This document shows positions 1 through 8,717 of a DNA stretch of 64,000 bases, piece after piece. The DNA comes from Thalassotalea sp. Sam97 (GTDB lineage Bacteria > Pseudomonadota > Gammaproteobacteria > Enterobacterales > Alteromonadaceae). The stretch covers positions 124,001-188,000 of the forward strand of contig NZ_CP166919.1 of NCBI RefSeq assembly GCF_041379765.1. Direction: 5' to 3'. The position numbers and the translations under genes are program-made. The notes beneath the pieces are model-generated. The model was not told the origin of the DNA and made no database searches. It worked only from the letters and a program-made list of their open reading frames with translations. Each line of letters starts with the position of its first letter. Within the stretch, counting starts at the first letter, position 1.

Positions 1-663
1 TCGACCCGTTAATGTATCGTTTTCATAATCGTTATAAAGTCCGTTCAATCGCCAAAAGATTGTTCGACTAGCGACGCCGCTGTTACCACTAAGTGTGGCA
101 TTATAGCCTTTTCGCTCCGATAAATTATCTTTATAGCCTGTGTTAGTAAACGCTATTTGACCAGTAATGCCAAAGGCACTTGATTCTGTAGCGTAGCTCA
201 AACCATAGCTGCTATTTGTAGATTCAACTGTATCGCCACTCACTATATCTGCAAGAGCATTACGAGAATTCGAAGCACTTATATTGCCTATTTGGTGAGA
301 GCCGAATAAATTAAACCCTGTATTAGCGAGTTTGATTTGTGCATTGATATCTGCGCTATTGAAACCGCTATCAAGGTCGTGGTTATGGCTATAGAAAGCG
401 CGAATGTGCTCATAACCTCCTTCTAAAGAGATGTCCCGCCCTTGATAGCCAATCATTATTCCAGGTGTGACCAAAGTCACTAGGGACTCTGTCTCCTGCT
501 CTGTCGTTAATTGGACATTATCCGAATATACAATCTCTGCAGTGAGTTTAGGTGCTAGCTGCAAACCTTGTCCATAACTAATGTTAGGCATCATCAGCAG
601 GCTGATTAATGCGCCTGCTGAGGCATATTTGTTTTTATTATTTGGTGCCGTAGCCATAGCCAT
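1..663 (-). CDS. Exosortase A system outer-membrane beta-barrel protein (partial)
   Basis: The reading frame is open from an ATG at 663 to the window edge (221 codons) and continues beyond it, so the C-terminus is missing. The N-terminus has a basic stretch followed by a hydrophobic core (AGALISLLMMPNISYG), a likely signal peptide. After it come alternating polar/aromatic segments typical of an outer-membrane beta-barrel (QLAPKLTAEIVYSDN, then repeated Gly/Tyr/Asn-rich strands). In XrtA loci a barrel of this kind usually follows the tyrosine-kinase-like gene and is thought to act in polysaccharide export; the assignment rests on this context and on composition. The start codon lies inside the 3' end of the upstream kinase gene, overlapping by 26 nt, which implies translational coupling. 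ATG 657 is an alternative start. Confidence 0.72.
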   Translation of the reverse strand, partial: MAMATAPNNKNKYASAGALISLLMMPNISYGQGLQLAPKLTAEIVYSDNVQLTTEQETESLVTLVTPGIMIGYQGRDISLEGGYEHIRAFYSHNHDLDSGFNSADINAQIKLANTGFNLFGSHQIGNISASNSRNALADIVSGDTVESTNSSYGLSYATESSAFGITGQIAFTNTGYKDNLSERKGYNATLSGNSGVASRTIFWRLNGLYNDYENDTLTGR

Positions 664-1609
664 AACCGTAGTAGCCGTAGTTATCCTTATGTGAGTGGAT
701 CGCTTTATTCATGACAGTGCCTTTTGCTAAGCTATCGGGTAATAGCTCGTTGGCTTTTTGAATTTCATGAATGCTTGAGCGGTTTTCTTCGACAACAATC
801 AAGGCTTGCCCCATCAATTGGCCAAGAATTGCTGTTTCATTAATACCTAAAAGAGGTGGGGTATCGAACACAACCAGGCGGTCACTATAGCGTTGTGATA
901 GTTGAGTACAAAGTGCCGCCATTTTTTCACTTGCCAATAGCTCATTTGCTAAATAGTGATACCGGCCTGAAGGAATAATACGAAAATTATCGACATTGGT
1001 GGGATAAATAATATCGGCTATATCGTCTACATCTCCTAGTAGGTAATCAATTAACCCTGGACGATTTTCAAAGCCAAGAGTCTTGGGAATACTTGGTTTT
1101 AATACGTCTGCATCTATTAGTAGTACGGTTTTGTCTTGCTCTAGGGCGACGCTAACCGCAAGATTAATTGAGATAAATGTCTTGCCTTCGTTTGCTTGAG
1201 ATGAAGTTATCATTACTAAGTTAGAGTTGTGTAATGTTCTTGCCATCGCCCCGAATGCGTTGTTAATGAGTTTACGCTTGATTTGTTTGAACTCCCCTCG
1301 CAATAATGATTGCTCTTTTCTAAGTTCGGCTTCTTCCTCATTGTTTGCTTGCTCAAGCTTAAACGGTGTAAGAAAATGATTGTTTATCATTCGTTTATGG
1401 CAAAGCTTGATTACATCATTAGCTCTTGATGTGTCTTTGTCATTAGCTAACGGTGATGGTGCTGTCGTTGAGATATCATCAATAGCTTGTTTAGTTACTG
1501 GTTCAAGATCAGCTGTTACCTCACTAGGCGTAACATCCTTATGTGGCTCTTCGTTAATCAAAGCTTGCTCATCGATTTTTTTTTGTAATGCTTTTTGAAT
1601 GGTCGACAT
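638..1609 (-). CDS. XrtA-associated tyrosine autokinase-like ATPase (CpsD/EpsG type)
   Basis: This 323-residue protein is the cytoplasmic kinase half of a Wzc-like system; the partner chain-length protein is encoded directly upstream. The N-terminal 120 residues are charged and probably flexible. A BY-kinase ATPase domain follows: Walker A SSQANEGKTF at 136-145 (Lys143), Walker A' LLIDAD near 163-168 and Walker B VVFDTPP near 246. The tail is a Tyr/Gly cluster (YGYYGYGYGYG), the usual autophosphorylation site. It is expected to regulate polymer length and export through phosphorylation cycles. The ATG shares one base with the stop codon of the upstream gene (TAATG), so the two are coupled. 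The DNA of the Tyr/Gly repeat also carries the start codon of the next gene. Confidence 0.9.
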   Translation of the reverse strand: MSTIQKALQKKIDEQALINEEPHKDVTPSEVTADLEPVTKQAIDDISTTAPSPLANDKDTSRANDVIKLCHKRMINNHFLTPFKLEQANNEEEAELRKEQSLLRGEFKQIKRKLINNAFGAMARTLHNSNLVMITSSQANEGKTFISINLAVSVALEQDKTVLLIDADVLKPSIPKTLGFENRPGLIDYLLGDVDDIADIIYPTNVDNFRIIPSGRYHYLANELLASEKMAALCTQLSQRYSDRLVVFDTPPLLGINETAILGQLMGQALIVVEENRSSIHEIQKANELLPDSLAKGTVMNKAIHSHKDNYGYYGYGYGYGTK

Positions 1610-3192
1610 TAGAAAAACCTTTTTACATGAGGTTGAATTAAATCTGGTACTTGGAAATAAATAATAAACAACACGAGTATTGCGAATAAAACACTAGTCG
1701 AGACTATAAATAACCTGTTTTGGCGTTTATATTTGGTCATGATATTCAGATTTTCAGTCGCAGATATTACGCCAAAGACGGGCAGTTTTGTGGTTCTGGT
1801 TAACTGATTGCTAGATATCACAGTAGGATTTATTTGTATCTGTAAAAAAGCAATCCCAAAGCCCGCGGCGAGCGCAACAATGAAGGAAGCAATAAAGTAT
1901 AGCACTCGATATGGACCACTTGGCTCTAGAGGCAATTTGGGAGGGTCAATGACTCGAAATTGTATTTTTTCGGTTGTTCTTTCTGCCTCTTGCGCCAGCA
2001 TTGCTGTCTCTTTGCGTTCAAGTAACTCCTCATATCGAGCTTTGGTAATGTCATAACCGCGATTAAGTGCAGTCAGTTTGGCGTCAATTTCTGGGATTGC
2101 GAGAATATTTGTCTCAAGTCCTTGTACTCGCTGGCGATAATCATTGACACGCACTTTTAGTGATGCGACTTCATTTTGTAAATTATTGGCTTGAATCTTC
2201 ATATCCTGATAAACAGGGTTTTCATTGAGATTCGTTACCGCTTGCGGGTTGTTTTTTTGCACCTCAATATAGCGTTCAATCTCTTCTTCTCGCAATGCGT
2301 TAAGATCATCGTAGCGTCGCTTTAATTCTTTTATATCAGGGTGTCTTTCAGTGTAGAGCAGTAGCATTTCATCAATTCGTTGCTGTAAAGCAATTAAACG
2401 AGAATCATATTCGGTGGTAAAGCTATTGGCACCAGAATTTCCTGAATATAATCCAAATACAGGCTCTTCACCCACTAACTGTGCCTGTGCCGAATCCAAC
2501 CGAGTTTGAGCTTCACGTAAAGCGAGTTCGGCTTCCTTCAGACGTGCTTTTTCAGCTGCGAGGGCTTGGCGAAAATTAACGGTGTCCCCTTCCAAAAAAC
2601 CACTGTATTGTTGTTTGAAATTCTTCAACCTTGTCTCTGATTCAAGAAGGCGCTTCTCATAATCTTCAATTTGCTCATCAAGAAATTTATGAGCACTATC
2701 AGTATCTTGTCGTGTTTCACCAAGGGTGTTTTCAATAAATACAGTAAGTGCCGATTGGACAATGTTTTTTGCAAGTTCGGGTTCTTTTTCCGTTATCGCA
2801 ATCGTGAAGATATTTTCTCTGCCGGCGGCAGAGAACTTGATATCGGATCGGAGGTTATTAATGATTCTTTCGTAGTCTTCTTCAGTTTCTGCTTGAATAT
2901 CTAAGTCAGTCATTCGCGCAATACGTTCAAGGTTAGGCCGACTAAGCAAGGTTTTTACAATCAAGTTTACTTGAGTGTTTGGATCAGTCTCTACCATCAA
3001 CCCGCGCATCAAAGGACGAATTAACGATTGCGTATCAACATAAACTCGAGCCTCGGATTCATATTGATCGGGCATAGAAGAAATAGCTAACCATGCTAAG
3101 GGGCAAATTAGCCAACTACTAATAATGGCATAATGTTTTTTATGCCAGATACTCAGTAATAGCTCTTTAATAATCAGAAATTGTTCTTGCAT
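1609..3192 (-). CDS. XrtA system polysaccharide chain-length determinant (Wzz family)
   Basis: A 527-residue inner-membrane co-polymerase. A TM segment near residues 20-38 (HYAIISSWLICPLAWLAIS) is followed by a Wzz domain (PDQYESEARVYVDTQSLIRP), a long periplasmic coiled-coil region rich in Glu/Arg/Leu (about 160-400), and a second TM near 430-450 (VLYFIASFIVALAAGFGIAF) preceded by the Pro-rich PPKLPLEPSGP motif. A further hydrophobic stretch lies close to the C-terminus. The length matches the chain-length family of exosortase loci. It sits between the Wza-like lipoprotein and the kinase-like ATPase, the standard order for this export module. The C-terminal kinase domain of Wzc is absent and is supplied by the separate downstream gene. 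Confidence 0.9.
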   Translation of the reverse strand: MQEQFLIIKELLLSIWHKKHYAIISSWLICPLAWLAISSMPDQYESEARVYVDTQSLIRPLMRGLMVETDPNTQVNLIVKTLLSRPNLERIARMTDLDIQAETEEDYERIINNLRSDIKFSAAGRENIFTIAITEKEPELAKNIVQSALTVFIENTLGETRQDTDSAHKFLDEQIEDYEKRLLESETRLKNFKQQYSGFLEGDTVNFRQALAAEKARLKEAELALREAQTRLDSAQAQLVGEEPVFGLYSGNSGANSFTTEYDSRLIALQQRIDEMLLLYTERHPDIKELKRRYDDLNALREEEIERYIEVQKNNPQAVTNLNENPVYQDMKIQANNLQNEVASLKVRVNDYRQRVQGLETNILAIPEIDAKLTALNRGYDITKARYEELLERKETAMLAQEAERTTEKIQFRVIDPPKLPLEPSGPYRVLYFIASFIVALAAGFGIAFLQIQINPTVISSNQLTRTTKLPVFGVISATENLNIMTKYKRQNRLFIVSTSVLFAILVLFIIYFQVPDLIQPHVKRFF

Positions 3193-3215
3193 AAGTGAAC
3201 CAGCTTATATTTTTA

Positions 3216-3866
3216 TTAAAACCATGCTTCAGGAATGACGATGATATCGCCGGGAAGGATATCGACATTGGCTTGGATATCACCATCTCTGACCAAGTCT
3301 TCTATGAATATTCTATATTCTCGCTGTATACCGTCTTCAATACGCACTAACGTCGCATCATTACCATCAGCAAATTCGGTTAAGCCACCTACACTAATCA
3401 TTACATCAAGCAGTGTCATATACTGGCGATAGTTTATTGCTTGAGGCTCTGCTGCTTCACCAATAACTCGAATTTGTTCACTGTAAGGGCCAACAAACCC
3501 TCCGACAGTAACGGTAACAATAGGCTCTCGTAAATATACAGACAAACGCTGTTCTATTTGCCGCGCTAGCTGGGTTGGAGTCAATCCTGCTGCCTTGATA
3601 TCTTCTACTAAGCTCGTAGTTATACGGCCATCGGGTCGCACTAAAAACGAACCTGATACTTCAGGATTGCGCCAGACAAATATGTTTAAATTATCGCCAG
3701 GACCGATAAGATAGTTGTATGCATCAGCGGTGTCTGTATTAGCAGAATATAGTGTTGCAGGGGGTAGTGTTGGTGTGCCAGAACAAGACATCAAACAGCA
3801 TAAAGAAATCAGTGTCAATATTGGCCTTGTACGGTATCTTGTTGTTTTTATTAGTCCATTTAACAT
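3216..3866 (-). CDS. XrtA-associated polysaccharide export lipoprotein (Wza-like)
   Basis: Outer-membrane export lipoprotein of the Wza/EpsE type. The ATG at 3866 is preferred over one 33 nt upstream because it gives a compact lipoprotein signal: basic residues, hydrophobic core and lipobox LMSC with Cys near residue 28. A polysaccharide export (Poly_export) domain follows (YLIGPGDNLNIFVWRNPEVSG ... VRPDGRITTSLVEDIKAAGLTP), then an SLBB-like domain (VIGEAAEPQAINYRQYMTLLDVMISVGGLTEFA). At 216 residues it is shorter than E. coli Wza but normal for exosortase loci. It is the first gene of the minus-strand export operon and diverges from the plus-strand biosynthetic operon; the 250-bp gap between them should hold both promoters. 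Confidence 0.9.
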   Translation of the reverse strand: MLNGLIKTTRYRTRPILTLISLCCLMSCSGTPTLPPATLYSANTDTADAYNYLIGPGDNLNIFVWRNPEVSGSFLVRPDGRITTSLVEDIKAAGLTPTQLARQIEQRLSVYLREPIVTVTVGGFVGPYSEQIRVIGEAAEPQAINYRQYMTLLDVMISVGGLTEFADGNDATLVRIEDGIQREYRIFIEDLVRDGDIQANVDILPGDIIVIPEAWF

Positions 3867-4117
3867 GCGGTAAATCTCTATATTAATTATTGTTATCACA
3901 ATTATGAGATTAGACCAAAGAACGTTTTTTGCACAAAAAAGCTGAAAAAAATTTGCCTTTGATGTTATTCGTCTATTATTAAGACAAAGCTTGCTTAAAT
4001 TAACAACAACAATAGGCTTGTAATAGCTAGTAGTTTTTAAGCGATTTATGGCAATGTTTTTTGTGCTTTAAATTGTGTTTGGATGCTGTTTACAAGCAAA
4101 ACGGAAGGAATGACGTT

Positions 4118-5509
4118 TTGCAAACAAATTATCATAACCATACTCGATGGGCGATAAAGCTGTTGATCGTCATCGACTTTGCCTTGCTCGTTTTGAGTCT
4201 GTTGGCTGTTACTCAAATCATATCAATTTCATCACCTGGATTTAAATCTCCTTTCGTTTTGTTTGAAATGTTGATAGCGGTACTGATATTGCAGCTAATG
4301 TTCTTTAGCCTTGGCTTGTATCAGTCGCGGATTAGAGAAACTTTTTGGGGAATTGTTCAGCGTGTTTTCGTGGCTTCAGCACTGGCGTTTGCACTGTTGA
4401 TTATCATACTGTTATTGATGAGTAACACAGACATTACCCAGCCACAATTGTTGCAGTTTTGTGTTCTGAGCTTTTTACTTTGTACATGCCTCCGTATCAT
4501 TTTTTATAAGCTAAATGTGTTGTCGCTCGTCAAGCGTAACGTCCTCGTTTTGGGTGCTGGCAAGCGTTCGGGGATTATTCGCCAGCGTATGCGTCGAAAA
4601 GTTGATCGACAAACCTTTAACTTGCATGGTTTTGTCGCTATGCGCGGTGATGCAATTGACGAGTCGTACCAAAGTGAAGCTCTTGTGCAACCAGATTCGT
4701 TATTGCAATACGCAATTGATCATAATATCCACGAGATTATTATCGCTAGCGATGAGCGTCGTAATAATTTACCCATCGATGAATTGTTTTATTGCCGTGT
4801 TAGAGGCATTGAGGTGACAGAAATTCTTGATTTCATCGAGAAAGAAACAGGCCAGATAGCCGTTAACTTAATGTATCCCAGCTGGTTGATTCACTCCACC
4901 GGCTTTCGCTCTCAAGATGACTTGCGTAATTCTTTAGATTATTTATTTAACGTTTTTTTGGCGTTGCTATTACTGATGCTTACTTGGCCTCTCTTACTAC
5001 TGGCTATGATAGCCATTAAATTTGAAGATGGTTTAACGGCTCCCATCTTTTATCGGCAAGCTCGCGTTGGTTTGCGAGGGCGCATTTTTAATATTGTTAA
5101 ATTTCGCTCAATGTGTCCAGATGCAGAAAAAGCTGGTGCACGTTGGGCTAGTGCGGGCGATAGTCGGATCACCAAGGTCGGGCGAGTTTTGCGTAAATAT
5201 CGTATTGATGAACTGCCACAAATTTTTAATGTGCTCAGTGGCGACATGAGTTTTGTTGGCCCTCGACCTGAGCGTCCTGAATTTGTCGATCAACTTAAAC
5301 AAAAAATTCCTTATTACGATGAACGCCATAATGTCAAAGTCGGCTTAACGGGTTGGGCTCAATTGAAATACCCCTATGGTGCTAGCGAAAAAGATGCTGA
5401 AGAAAAGCTTAAATTTGATTTGTACTACATTAAGCATCGTGGCTTTTTACTGGATTTACGGATTTTGTTACAAACCGCGGAAGTCGTTGTTTTCGGCAGA
5501 GGGAGATAG
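4118..5509 (+). CDS. Initiating sugar-phosphate transferase, XrtA associated (EpsB-like)
   Basis: Polyprenyl-phosphate sugar-1-phosphate transferase that probably starts repeat-unit assembly on undecaprenyl phosphate. Several N-terminal TM segments (LLIVIDFALLVLSLLAV and following) are followed by a CoA-binding-like central domain, another TM pair, and the C-terminal bacterial sugar transferase domain (FYRQARVGLRGRIFNIVKFRSM, DELPQIFNV, SFVGPRPERPEF). No ATG is available in frame near the N-terminus. The TTG at 4118 is chosen because a GGAAGGA Shine-Dalgarno sits about 9 nt upstream; another TTG at 4061 would add 19 residues without a visible RBS. The resulting 463 residues fit the exosortase-locus subfamily. 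First gene of the plus-strand operon. Confidence 0.88.
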   Translation: MQTNYHNHTRWAIKLLIVIDFALLVLSLLAVTQIISISSPGFKSPFVLFEMLIAVLILQLMFFSLGLYQSRIRETFWGIVQRVFVASALAFALLIIILLLMSNTDITQPQLLQFCVLSFLLCTCLRIIFYKLNVLSLVKRNVLVLGAGKRSGIIRQRMRRKVDRQTFNLHGFVAMRGDAIDESYQSEALVQPDSLLQYAIDHNIHEIIIASDERRNNLPIDELFYCRVRGIEVTEILDFIEKETGQIAVNLMYPSWLIHSTGFRSQDDLRNSLDYLFNVFLALLLLMLTWPLLLLAMIAIKFEDGLTAPIFYRQARVGLRGRIFNIVKFRSMCPDAEKAGARWASAGDSRITKVGRVLRKYRIDELPQIFNVLSGDMSFVGPRPERPEFVDQLKQKIPYYDERHNVKVGLTGWAQLKYPYGASEKDAEEKLKFDLYYIKHRGFLLDLRILLQTAEVVVFGRGR

Positions 5510-5514
5510 CAATC

Positions 5515-6351
5515 ATGCATGTTGGTGCTATGACCGTTGATGTTGAAGATTATTTTCATGTTTCAGCCTTTGAGCAAAAAATACAAAGACATGATTGGCC
5601 AAGCTTACCGGTACGAGTTGAAAAAAACACTCACAAAATTTTGGACTTATTAGATGAGCACAATGCCAAAGCGACTTTTTTTGTCTTGGGGTGGGTTGCT
5701 GAACATTATCCGTCCTTGGTGCAGCGCATTGTTACTGAGGGGCATGAGTTGGCGAGTCATGGCTATTTTCATCAACGCTTAACATCATTAACTGATGAAC
5801 AGATCAAGACCGATATAGGTGACAGCAAAAAATTACTGGAAGATGTATCCGGTCAACAAGTTATCGGCTATCGCGCGCCGAGTTTCTCTATTTCTAGTCG
5901 AAATATTGAAGTGATGGATACGTTGTCTGAGCTTGGATTTAAATACAGTTCCAGTACCTACCCTGTCAAGCATGACCTGTATGGTGAACCGAATGGACAA
6001 CGGCAGTCCTATAAAACCGCTAGTGGCTTATTGGAAATCCCTATGTCGACATTGAAGATTGCTAACAAGAACTGGCCAATTTCGGGAGGCGGATACTTTC
6101 GTTTATTACCGTATTGGTTATCCGTCGCAGCGATAAAACGTTATCAGGATAGCGATCGAGATCCTTATGTTTTTTACTTTCACCCTTGGGAAATCGATCC
6201 AGAGCAGCCTCGTATTAAGGGCGTGCCGTTAAAGTCTAAGTTTCGTCATTACACCAATTTACATCGCATGCAACAGAAGTTGACATGTTTATTAAAGCAT
6301 CATGAATGGAAATCTTTTCAACAACTTTACTTTGGGAAGCAAGCGATATGA
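5515..6351 (+). CDS. XrtA system polysaccharide deacetylase
   Basis: A 278-residue NodB-type carbohydrate esterase (CE4 fold). Visible motifs are the opening TVDVEDYFHV with the metal-binding Asp, KATFFVLGWVAEHYP, ELASHGYFHQ (His ligands) and YRAPSFSIS, then the C-terminal extension with FYFHPWEIDPEQPR typical of the exosortase-associated subfamily. It is expected to remove N-acetyl groups from amino sugars of the exopolysaccharide. It begins five bases after the stop of the sugar transferase gene, and its stop overlaps the next start (ATGA at 6348-6351), so it belongs to the same operon. No clear signal peptide is visible. Confidence 0.92.
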   Translation: MHVGAMTVDVEDYFHVSAFEQKIQRHDWPSLPVRVEKNTHKILDLLDEHNAKATFFVLGWVAEHYPSLVQRIVTEGHELASHGYFHQRLTSLTDEQIKTDIGDSKKLLEDVSGQQVIGYRAPSFSISSRNIEVMDTLSELGFKYSSSTYPVKHDLYGEPNGQRQSYKTASGLLEIPMSTLKIANKNWPISGGGYFRLLPYWLSVAAIKRYQDSDRDPYVFYFHPWEIDPEQPRIKGVPLKSKFRHYTNLHRMQQKLTCLLKHHEWKSFQQLYFGKQAI

Positions 6352-7403
6352 TGGCAGAAGAAATACAAACTGTAACGGTCAATAGGGCAACAGATGCCGA
6401 CTTTGAAGCATGGGATTGTTATGTGAAAAGTCACCAAGATTCGACGTTCTGTCACCGCTTTGGTTGGCAAACAGTATTGTGTAATGCATTTGACCATCGT
6501 AATCACTCTCTAATTGCCACAAGGGAAACTGAACAAGGCCCCAAAGTTGTTGGTGTGTTACCTCTCTTTGAGGTGAAAAGTCGTTTGTTTGCGCATGCGC
6601 TAATATCGTCGCCATTTTGTGTTTATGGCGGCGCCGTCGCCGATGATCACAATGTTCATATATTGCTGGAAAAATCAGCAATTGATTTGGCTGAACAGTT
6701 ACGTGTTGATTATTTGGAACTGCGGTATAAACAAAAAACTAAAAGTTTACTTACCGAGCAGAGTAAGCATGCAACATTTATTACAGAAATTGTTCCTGAA
6801 CCAGAGAAAAATTTACAAAAAATACGCAAAAAACAACGAGCAGTGGTTCGTCATTCGTTAAAAAATGGGCTCTCCCTGAGTAGTGCGACAATCGACCAAT
6901 TCTATCGATTATTGTCGATTAACTTTCGTGATCACGGTACTCCGGTTATGACTAAGCGTTATTTTTACGAGTTAGTGGATGCTTTTTCGGCCGATATTGA
7001 TTTACTGACTGTCGAGCACGACCGCAAACCAATCACGAGTGTATTGAGCTTTATCCATCAGCAGCAAATCCTCCCATATTACGCAGGTAGCGATGCTGAG
7101 TGTAAACAGTATAAAGCAATGGACTTTATGTATTATCAATTGATGAACCGAGCCGCGGGTAAAGGGCTCACTGAGTTTGATTTTGGCCGCAGTAAAAACG
7201 ACAGTGGAGCTTTTCGTTATAAAAAAAATTGGGGTATTACGCCTCAGCCATTGCACTATTGTTATCACCTTGTTGAGGCGACGGAGTTACCTAATTTGTC
7301 ACCAAACAATCCCAAGTATCAATTTTTTATAAAACTATGGAAACGGCTACCGCTAGGTATCAGCCAGTGTTTTGGGCCATATTTAGCAAAGAGTTTAGGG
7401 TGA
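6348..7403 (+). CDS. FemAB-like GNAT protein, XrtA system associated
   Basis: FemAB-related acyltransferase of the family found in exosortase A loci. Characteristic stretches are CHRFGWQTVL, an IRKKQRAVVRHSLKNG segment, the central NFRDHGTPVMTKRYF, and near the C-terminus EFDFGRSKNDSGAFRYKKNWG, which marks the GNAT-like second domain. The aminoacyl or acyl donor is not known. I place the start at the tandem ATG codons at 6348 because the first overlaps the deacetylase stop (ATGA); an ATG at 6306 would add 14 residues that only overlap the deacetylase. About 351 residues long. It probably decorates a free amine exposed by the preceding deacetylase; that link is inference from gene order. Confidence 0.88.
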   Translation: MMAEEIQTVTVNRATDADFEAWDCYVKSHQDSTFCHRFGWQTVLCNAFDHRNHSLIATRETEQGPKVVGVLPLFEVKSRLFAHALISSPFCVYGGAVADDHNVHILLEKSAIDLAEQLRVDYLELRYKQKTKSLLTEQSKHATFITEIVPEPEKNLQKIRKKQRAVVRHSLKNGLSLSSATIDQFYRLLSINFRDHGTPVMTKRYFYELVDAFSADIDLLTVEHDRKPITSVLSFIHQQQILPYYAGSDAECKQYKAMDFMYYQLMNRAAGKGLTEFDFGRSKNDSGAFRYKKNWGITPQPLHYCYHLVEATELPNLSPNNPKYQFFIKLWKRLPLGISQCFGPYLAKSLG

Positions 7404-7409
7404 TTGTTT

Positions 7410-8717
7410 ATGACTGAGAAACCCGGATTATTATTTCTTGCACATCGCATACCTTTCCCGCCTGATAAGGGTGACAAAATTCGCTCGTTTAACATGCTGA
7501 AAAAGTTAAGCGAAGATTTTGATGTTTATCTTGGTTGTTTTATTGATGATGCCAGTGATCAAGGAAGAGAGCGTGCATTGCTGCCCTACTGCAAGCAGGT
7601 AATGGCGTTACGGCAGCATAAGCTGCTATCGAAATGCATGGGGTTAACGGCGCTCGCTACAGGTAAATCGATAACTGAGCCATATTACTATAGGCAATCA
7701 ATGCAAAACTGGGTGAAACACATCGTCGTTAGTAAATCGATCAATTACGCCTTTGTTTACTCATCGTCAATGGCCCAATACGTGATGTCGGATGAATACA
7801 ACCAATTACACCGAGTAATCGATTTAGTTGATGTGGACTCGGATAAATGGCGACAGTACGCTACAACTCAGTCGGGTGTATTTGCTTGGTTGTGGCGTTG
7901 GCTCTACCAGCGAGAGTTTCTGACATTGTCTAAGCTTGAACGGCAAATTTGCGACGTGTTTAATCACAGCCTATTGGTATCGGATGACGAAGCCAATTTA
8001 TTTAAAAGTCAAACTCGAGCCGATTTACACCATAAAGTGTCTGGTGTGTTAAACGGTGTTGATGTTGAATACTTTGCCCCTGGTGCAACAGATATCGAAC
8101 CTTTATCTGCACCACTGTTGTCGCGCAGCGTGGTATTTACAGGTGCAATGGATTATGCCGCCAATGTGGATGCTGTTATCTGGTTTGTTGCTGAAGTTTG
8201 GCCGCAAATATTAGCGCATTTTCCAGAAGCCCATTTTTACATTGTAGGTGGTAATCCTACTGCAAAAGTTCGCGCGCTTTCACAGAAGTCAGTGACCGTA
8301 ACTGGAAGGGTCATTGATGTGCGTCCATATATCTTACAAAGTCGTTGCGTGGTTGCGCCTCTGCAAATTGCGCGAGGTATTCAAAATAAGGTGTTGGAAG
8401 CCATGGCTATGGACCGCCCTGTAGTTTGTACTTATATGGCAATGGAAGGTATCAATGCGCCCAATTCTAACAGTGTTCGATTAACCGATGATGCCCAGGA
8501 ATTTGCCGAACACTGTTTGGCTTTGTTAGCTGGGGCTCGTAACCAATCAACAAATAGAGCGTGGCTGCTTGAGCGCTTTACTTGGCAAAATACATTAGCG
8601 AATTTTGCGAGACGATTTTATCCGTTACCTGCTATTGATTGTGACTCTGTATCGTCTTCAGGCGATGATTTATTAGAGCTAACTAGTTCTCAAGAGGTTA
8701 GTAATGCCTATCGCTAG
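7410..8717 (+). CDS. XrtA/EpsH system sugar transferase (GT4 family)
   Basis: Group 1 glycosyltransferase of GT-B fold, matching the exosortase-associated sugar transferase that opens with LFLAHRIPFPPDKGDKIRS. The nucleotide-sugar half is clear: VVFTGAMDYAANVDAVIWF, FYIVGGNPTAKVRAL, VTGRVIDVRPYI and the C-terminal IQNKVLEAMAMDRPVVCT. The ATG at 7410 is preferred over the TTG at 7404 because it is preceded by an AGGGTGA-like RBS that overlaps the previous stop. About 435 residues. Its stop overlaps the start of the exosortase gene by 14 nt. It probably adds one sugar of the repeat unit at the cytoplasmic membrane face; donor and acceptor cannot be read from the sequence. Confidence 0.9.
   Translation: MTEKPGLLFLAHRIPFPPDKGDKIRSFNMLKKLSEDFDVYLGCFIDDASDQGRERALLPYCKQVMALRQHKLLSKCMGLTALATGKSITEPYYYRQSMQNWVKHIVVSKSINYAFVYSSSMAQYVMSDEYNQLHRVIDLVDVDSDKWRQYATTQSGVFAWLWRWLYQREFLTLSKLERQICDVFNHSLLVSDDEANLFKSQTRADLHHKVSGVLNGVDVEYFAPGATDIEPLSAPLLSRSVVFTGAMDYAANVDAVIWFVAEVWPQILAHFPEAHFYIVGGNPTAKVRALSQKSVTVTGRVIDVRPYILQSRCVVAPLQIARGIQNKVLEAMAMDRPVVCTYMAMEGINAPNSNSVRLTDDAQEFAEHCLALLAGARNQSTNRAWLLERFTWQNTLANFARRFYPLPAIDCDSVSSSGDDLLELTSSQEVSNAYR

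Noticed and set aside
1380..1598. Plus-strand open frame of 72 codons opposite the kinase-like gene
   Set aside because: It is fully antisense to a well-supported coding region and shows no family features; likewise the other antisense frames in the window.
3867..3899. Longer N-terminus for the Wza-like lipoprotein starting at 3,899
   Set aside because: It would put eleven hydrophobic/acidic residues before the signal peptide; the ATG at 3,866 gives a normal lipoprotein signal.
4040..4070. Possible sigma-54 promoter (TGGCA followed by TGTGC) before the EpsB-like gene
   Set aside because: The spacing between GG and GC is 13-14 bases instead of 10, so it does not fit the -24/-12 pattern. Similar candidates before 34,128 and 39,503 fail for the same reason.
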